Shown in pieces: positions 58,397 through 64,000 of a stretch of 64,000 nucleotides of DNA. Positions within the stretch are counted from its first letter, which is position 1. Each line of letters opens with the position of its first letter. Source of the stretch: Ascidia mentula (Eukaryota; Chordata; Ascidiacea; Phlebobranchia; Ascidiidae); assembly GCA_947561715.1 (NCBI GenBank), contig OX387199.1, positions 8,871,001-8,935,000 on the forward strand, written 5' to 3'. A program made the translations under genes and the position numbers. The notes below the pieces were generated by a model. That model did no database searches. It was not told the origin of the DNA and worked only from the letters and a program-made list of their open reading frames with translations.

Positions 58397-59437
58397 ATGT
58401 CAACAAGCGAAGCAGAAATTCCCTTAGTTTCGCCGCGTAGTGTGTCATCGGAAACAAATCAGTCATTTCCCCCGGCGCACAATCACGATAACGCCGCAAA
58501 TGAAGCGCAACTACAGCCGATGGTAAAACAAAATTTCCAGCTCGCTAGATTTTGGCCCAATGCCCAAAGCCGTATGTAATACTTCCAATATGCCGACAAA
58601 CAATTTCAGAAAAAGGCAATTACCTCCGATTCTGACAAATTTGATTTTTTGTTAAAAAGTTTTTCGAAAGAGCAAACGTCCCAGTTCCAGAATTTAATTT
58701 CGCAGGCCTCTGTAACTGATACGCCGTATACTACCCTTAAGAAGGCAATAATTAAGCAAGCTACCGGATTGGGCGCCCAAATTTGGCAGACGGACATTTC
58801 AAACCTTATCCAACTCCCCAACGAATTCCCAAGTGTTTATTTAAATCGTTTGGCAAACGCCTGTGCTGAAAACCCGCATACTAATCCGTTAGCACGAAAA
58901 TTAGTGTGAAACGAATTTCTGCAACGTATGCCGACAGAAATTCAAATCTTGATTAAGTCACAAAATCCTGATACTTCGCTAGAAGACATTGGAATTTTAG
59001 CAGATCGAATTTCAGATACCAACCCCAATGCGCCAAGCGACCGCACGCAGCCAAACGAAATGCAACGTTTAACAAGTCAACTACAGGAATTGTTAACTAC
59101 GTTTCAATCTTTAGCGACAGGACAGGGAACGCAAAAACCGCATTATTCAGATCGCCAAAATTATCAATCTTACAACAGGCAAGCACAACCGTTCAGGCGT
59201 AACGCATTTCAGACACGTAATACAGCACCGCAACGCGCGACCGGAAGCTCTTATCATGTTTGCGCGCAGCTGTTTCAGCAGCCGCAGCAGTACAGTACGT
59301 CACAGCAGCCGCGCAAGCCATTTTCGGGATATCCTCCAAATAGACAGCGTTATAACTCAGACTTATGTTTTTATCACGCGCGTTTTGGTCCCCGTGCAAA
59401 TAAATGCACTCCCCCTTGCCAATGGAAAGGCAATTAA
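58397..59437 (+). pseudogene. Ty3/gypsy-type gag remnant with two in-frame stops
   Basis: A single reading frame of 347 codons from the ATG at 58397 is broken by TAA at 58577-58579 and TGA at 58907-58909. It resembles gypsy-like capsid proteins, with an ARFWPN start, FDFLLKS, a LIKQ-type helix region, and the FLQRMPTEIQILI end of the capsid. It finishes with LCFYHARFGPRANKC, a degenerate zinc-binding-like end seen in gag of animal gypsy elements. The protein would form a particle shell. The stops make it inactive, and nothing resembling protease or polymerase follows. Confidence 0.75.
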
Positions 59438-60410
59438 CAAGACATCCCTCCTTGTACATAATTCTATTATTAACCATGTTTTGGTGCACTGGCACAACTA
59501 ACCTTGATTTCAATTTGCGCATTTGTTCGCCGCAACAAGTTGCGGAATACGAGATATTCCCCCGGAAACCTGCCATCGCCACCTGCTCAATATGACCAAA
59601 AAATGCCATGTTAATGGTTTCCGCCTTGATAGAAATTTAAAGGAAATTCCAGCCATATCATATCCCGCTGTAGAAATAATTACTACAAACACTTATTACT
59701 TTTTTGGAGCACAAACATCCCACTCCATGCGATTTTGTCCAGCCCAATTATCAGGCACTATTTACGCCCGCCTGCTGAGGCCATGCCAACTGCTATTGGT
59801 TTTTACCTAAACGATTTAATGATCAATTACGATCAAGTTTCCAACACCTGAATGCTGATGCATCCTACGTAGAATGTCAACTGCAATCTTATCTCTCGTT
59901 GCTACTTGCAACTAACGCGCGCATTAACCTCTCTCTTACTTTATCATTACTCACGGGACAACAAAAAGCAGCCATTACTGGAGAAACTATCACAGAGATA
60001 GGCTGCACGTACCGAAATGTACGTATACGCTCTTTACAATACATTAATGTGTATGCCACAATCCATTGTTTACCGAATTAGCCTGGCCAGCTAACTCGAA
60101 GTAAACCGTTAGGCAGCTGTATTCTAACAGAGAATTACACTCAAAGGTACAGTTTGAATGGTTTCAAATTTTGGCGGCATTTTTTAACTTGGCGCGAGAG
60201 GGACAAATGCCGCCCTTTTTCTTCCTTTCGCCAAAGAGCGCGCCATTTCCCGGAGGCGGAGCGCTCTCGTCAACCCTTGCAGTTTTATCAGTGTCCATGT
60301 CATTTTGTGTATCCCGTCAATTTTTATGTGCGCAGTAACTTGTAAAGCATGCAAAATATAAGTGACTCAATTTTTATTTGTGCATTATTTCAGTTGCATA
60401 GCCAAAATAA
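59438..60410 (+). other. Interior of the retroelement where pol is missing
   Basis: I find no protease, reverse transcriptase, RNase H or integrase motif here. A plus-strand frame at about 59523-59810 (containing CHVNGFRLDRNLKEIP) looks like part of a surface glycoprotein, but the evidence is weak. The rest has no recognised content. Confidence 0.4.
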
Positions 60411-60414
60411 CTTT

Positions 60415-60640
60415 TAAGTACCCAAATTACTCATTGGGTATAGATAAAAGAACCCAAAATAGTAATATGGTATAGACATATGGTACCCAAAAAGCCGCCT
60501 TTGGGTATAAGCCACATGTACCCAACAAAGTTTGGGTACTATATACCCAAAGAAAAAGTTTTGGGGTTCTCAACGAAAGTACCCAAAACTAGAGGTCATA
60601 TATACCCAAATATTTTGGGTATACACTACCCAACTATTTT
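60415..60640. repeat. Array of alternating TACCCAAA / TTTGGGTA motifs
   Basis: At least twelve copies of the core ACCCAA or its reverse complement TTGGGT fall within ~220 bp, many in opposing pairs (for example GTACCCAACAAAGTTTGGGTAC at 60516-60536), so each pair can fold as a hairpin. The array lies just upstream of the envelope-like tail. It may be a foldback element inserted there. Confidence 0.75.
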
Positions 60641-60644
60641 TGCA

Positions 60645-61091
60645 GTGTCGGATGTGGCAAACTTGCGCATCTCAAGCAGCATCCACTCAGTACTTAAACA
60701 AACGTTATTAATGACACTCTCCTCTATAACAGACACTTTTTGGAGCAGTATTTTGGCTATTTTAGTCATTTTATCCTTAATTTGGGGTGTCATATTAACA
60801 GGCTTTGCAATTAAGCATGTCTGGCTACGCCTATACCCACGTGTAAGACCAACTATTGCTCATTATATAGCACGAGCTCGGACAAACTTAAATCCCTTCA
60901 ATAGGAATGCACCAGGTAACGAACCTGAAGCAGCAGTACAAAACGAGGCTGAAAATAATCCCTTGCATGAATTTGCTGCTCTGAGCAGTAAGAAACTAAA
61001 ACAGACTGAAGGCAACAACTTGGAAAGGCACGCAACGAGATCAGCGAAAGCAATGCGACGCAATTCCATGAATGCTGACGCAATACCATGA
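60645..61091 (+). pseudogene. Envelope-like C-terminal membrane tail running into the downstream repeat
   Basis: The open frame contains a ~25-residue hydrophobic segment (SILAILVILSLIWGVILTGF), followed by basic residues and a cytoplasmic-like tail. This is the layout of a retroviral-type transmembrane subunit end, just before the 3' LTR-like repeat, where env sits in errantivirus-like gypsy elements. No signal peptide, furin site or ectodomain can be placed upstream, where the TACCCAAA array interrupts. It is therefore an incomplete remnant. The frame continues ~40 codons into the repeat. Confidence 0.5.
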
Positions 61092-62839
61092 ATACTGACG
61101 CACTTCCATGAATGCTGATGCACTTCCATGAATGCTTGGCGCAAACAGCGAACGGCAACTTCATGCAAAGGACATGGGAGGTTAAGATAAGGACGGATAG
61201 AATCAAACTCAATAGGTCGGAAATTTGTAAAACTAAGTGGTTGACCAATACATACATCGAAACCAATGTGTCGTTCTTTTGTTGAACTTCTGCACGCCAA
61301 CATTTGGTGATATTATTGTTATATTTGCATGATCAAAATTCTCTTACAAGCTCGGCTTATTTGAGCTGATGCCAAATACATTTTTATAAAATTATACGGA
61401 TTGTGTCTGCATGTGATTTCAAAGGTAAGCTATCTATTTTTATACTACTCTATAGCCTACTACTTTTTATTCTAAACTGTAAATATACTGTGGGTGAAAC
61501 AGTTACGATATGCTCAGTCAAATCAGCGCGGACTGACAACTTTCCATTTACTGCATAACTGTAATCACGGTGCTGCATTGTTTACCCAACTTGCGGTCAA
61601 GGCTGTAGAACCAAATAGGCTTAAACACTTTCGCTGTGGGTCTCATTCCTGCAAACGCACAACTACGCAGCATACAGCTGACGTTTTGATACATATATAT
61701 ACAAATATATGGAGCCAATAACATGAATTCTGAGAGCTGCAGATGGCCACTTTTTCGACCTACAAAATCTCATCATTGCAGCTTGATGTAACTATTGTGG
61801 ATGGCCTTACCGGCTAAACGGTCAAAACAGTAGCTATTTGTCTGAAGCTCACAGAATACATATTTCGCACTTCGCTATACTGCGTCCGATCGTACATATA
61901 TATAATAACGGGCAGATAGTGTGCACGCGGTCATCGCGCTATTAGCTGGCGAGCGTTCAAGCGTATCGAGACGGTGGGAAAAGAAAACAGTTTTGTGGCT
62001 GTGTATCACTCCAAAAGTAAACTGGTTTCAAGACACAGGGTTTGTCAACTCGCCCGTGTATCACTGGCATTTTTTTTACTTTTTGGTCACCTATATTGCC
62101 TATTAAAAAACGTGGTGTTTCCAAGCAAAATGAACTTCATCTTATTATTATTGTTTGGGAAAGTTCTGTGGACGCCTCAAGAACCTCTTGTTAAGGAACC
62201 TTATACTACATAAGGACTGCTGAGCGGTAACTTCTAGGTGGTTGGCTTGTAACATACGTCACGGAAACCAGTGTTTGTATTGCGTAATGTTTTGCGTGTG
62301 TAACATACGTCACAGAAACCAGTGCTTGTATTGCGTAATGTTTTGCGCGCAGCTTTGCACATGTACTGCATAATCCCACAATGTGACCCAAATGATTGAG
62401 CCATCGAATATTCTCGAGTAAAGTGATTCATTCAACATCCTGTTTACCACATAAAATGTCCTCCTATGCTTATGTCACATCACACCTATGTTCTTGTATT
62501 ATATTACTTCAAGCGCCTCATGATATCACGTGACATTATTGACCAATCAGCTCTCATAATGGAGAGCGTTAAAAAGCCCAGGTTAGACCGGTAAATCCAT
62601 TCTAATTTATTCTATTTAATTCTACTTGATTCTATTTGCTGGCATCCTAACAACGTTGTATTGAAAGTTGTAATGTACCGTCGTAATGAAGAAGATAACA
62701 GAAATGAATACAATTATTCGGGAAGAGATCTTGGTTCTGGGTGCTTTATAGAACGGGGCAGAAGCAGGTTTAACCATCAAAGAGACTCAATAACCGCTCA
62801 GGCCATCGAGACCCTGTCAAATATCTCTGAGACCCTTAG
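60971..62839 (+). mobile_element. LTR-like long direct repeat, downstream copy (1.87 kb)
   Basis: This is the near-identical partner of 55529-57410. It ends at GACCCTTAG, at the same base where the upstream copy continues into the interior. GC-rich foreign sequence follows at once. Differences between the copies are few and include changes in the 22-bp minisatellite and loss of about 10 bp near 62107. The high similarity indicates a recent insertion or duplication. Confidence 0.75.
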
Positions 62840-63070
62840 GCCGGGTCCACACTCACGCTTTGCGCCGGCGGATTCTTTGTTTGTTTCATTGCCGCGGGCG
62901 TATACGCCGGCGTGCGGGCGTACGCTCGGGACAAAGCTTGGAAGCGTGACCTTCGCTCACAAGAGGTCGCGGGCTTGCGAGCGCTCGGCGTAATACGCCC
63001 GCGACTTGCCGCTGAGCGTATACGCCGGCGAAATCATTTTGATTTAGCTCACGCCCGCAAGCTTTGGAAT
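62840..63070. repeat. GC-rich segment with repeated GCGTATACGCCGGCG
   Basis: It starts GCCGGGTCCACAC, a type of end common in DNA transposons. GCGTATACGCCGGCG appears at about 62898 and 63017, with CGCCGGCG, GCGGGCG and CGCCCGC variants in both orientations, so the segment can form strong hairpins. Composition changes sharply at both edges. It interrupts the downstream LTR-like repeat. I could not find its other inverted end within the window. Confidence 0.5.
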
Positions 63071-64000
63071 TAGGTTGTGGGTCGAAGGTATAGGTGTTGT
63101 AAGTGGAAGTTTGATGTGGTCCAGAGTATTTTTTTAGTTTAATTAATTTCGAAAATTTATCACAAACTGTTTTTTTTTCAAAAACTTTAATTAACAAGAC
63201 ATTTTACCTTTGAAACCAAAATAGAAATTTGTTAAATCATGTTAGCTTTATAAAGTTGTAAGAACAGTTTTAGTTGAATTAACGCTTCAAAAGAACATGC
63301 CTAGTGTTATGTAGAAGGGCAAAATCAACTTATCAAGATAATTTACACGTTGATTATACCATGGCATGTTTATATCTTCCAGCTTTTGCATAGTTTGGGT
63401 ATTTCCATTTAGCTAGTGAAAAAGCTGTTTGAACAGAAAATGTAAATTGTGCTCTTGCTGGCCAATTCACCTAAAAACCAAACAGCTTTTTGTTGTACAA
63501 TAAACTAATGGATATTTAGACATGGTTTCAATATCTTTTGGAGCAGTATTTCATTTGGTTTGATTTGAAATACTTTAAGCAAGCCTGCTTTCTATTTTTG
63601 AAGTGAAGTATCTTTCATTTGAATATGAACATGCCTCCACTAACAATAAACAAGTGTAAGAAATTGCTTGTTTTGATCACACCATAACAAAGGTTGCTCA
63701 TTTTTTCAAAATGTTGAATTGTTATATTTGGTATCGTTATCTTTTGCATCATCTACTGTTTAGTTTCAAAAATTGCATGTGATATGATGCTTTAATTAAG
63801 TGATACATTGTATGATTTCATGCTACTGTATATTTGTCTAAAATATGTGCTCTCATTTCTTTTTAATGTTGTGTCTATACATTTTTCTGTGTTTATTCAG
63901 CACTCGTTGCTAAAAATCAGCCTCATTGTTCAGAAACACCATGACAATCTATTCCAGTGGTTAAAGTAGTAATAAACATATAAACATATTGATCATAATA
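63071..64000. other. AT-rich end of the window, nothing recognised
   Basis: No exon, RNA or repeat family was recognised. T-runs and short frames only. Confidence 0.5.

Overview
The window is animal (metazoan) nuclear DNA. It holds short phase-consistent GT-AG introns, eukaryotic tRNA genes with internal promoters and Pol III T-run terminators, a secreted fibrinogen-domain protein, caspases, an atlastin-type GTPase and Ty3/gypsy-like retroelements. Compact genes with 50-350 bp introns and a mix of FREP, LCCL and caspase families suggest an invertebrate deuterostome, perhaps an ascidian, but no sequence here proves the species.

Region by region: 1-22.3 kb is a gene desert in which I recognise no protein family. 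It holds a strong tandem heat-shock element, some CRE and YY1-like motifs and one possible small membrane-protein ORF. 22.38-23.27 kb is a tandem array of three ~410-bp units, each with a tRNA-Gln(UUG)-type gene; the third has mutated to a UUA anticodon. A tRNA-like SINE follows at 24.35 kb. From 24.6 to 32.3 kb lies a very large imperfect palindrome centred near 29.92 kb. Its left arm carries an apparently intact 11-exon gene for a secreted LCCL-LCCL-EGF-fibrinogen protein (minus strand), and its right arm carries a decayed, exon-deleted copy of the same gene (plus strand).

33.2-55.3 kb is a rearranged cluster of death- and defence-type genes. It has a truncated atlastin/GBP-like GTPase, a complete 8-exon caspase, a 5'-truncated frameshifted caspase copy, and at least six intact or broken copies of an unrecognised two-exon gene family. 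I name this the NQPGN family after its core motif. All three intact NQPGN genes share one phase-2 intron that separates a ~165-185-residue domain from a short basic tail, and in one copy the tail has grown into a glycine/arginine repeat. Transposons cut through the cluster: a 1.05-kb element with 8-bp target duplications, Ty3/gypsy pol and integrase remnants, and a solo LTR-like copy.

55.5-62.84 kb is an LTR-like retroelement with ~1.88-kb direct repeats that are nearly identical. Between them are a gag remnant with two in-frame stops and an envelope-like membrane tail, with no pol. 62.84-64 kb starts with a GC-rich CGCCGGCG-type segment and ends in featureless AT-rich DNA.

Functionally, a secreted recognition-type protein, a dynamin-family GTPase and caspases side by side resemble an innate-immunity or cell-death neighbourhood. 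That link is inferred from family membership and proximity only.
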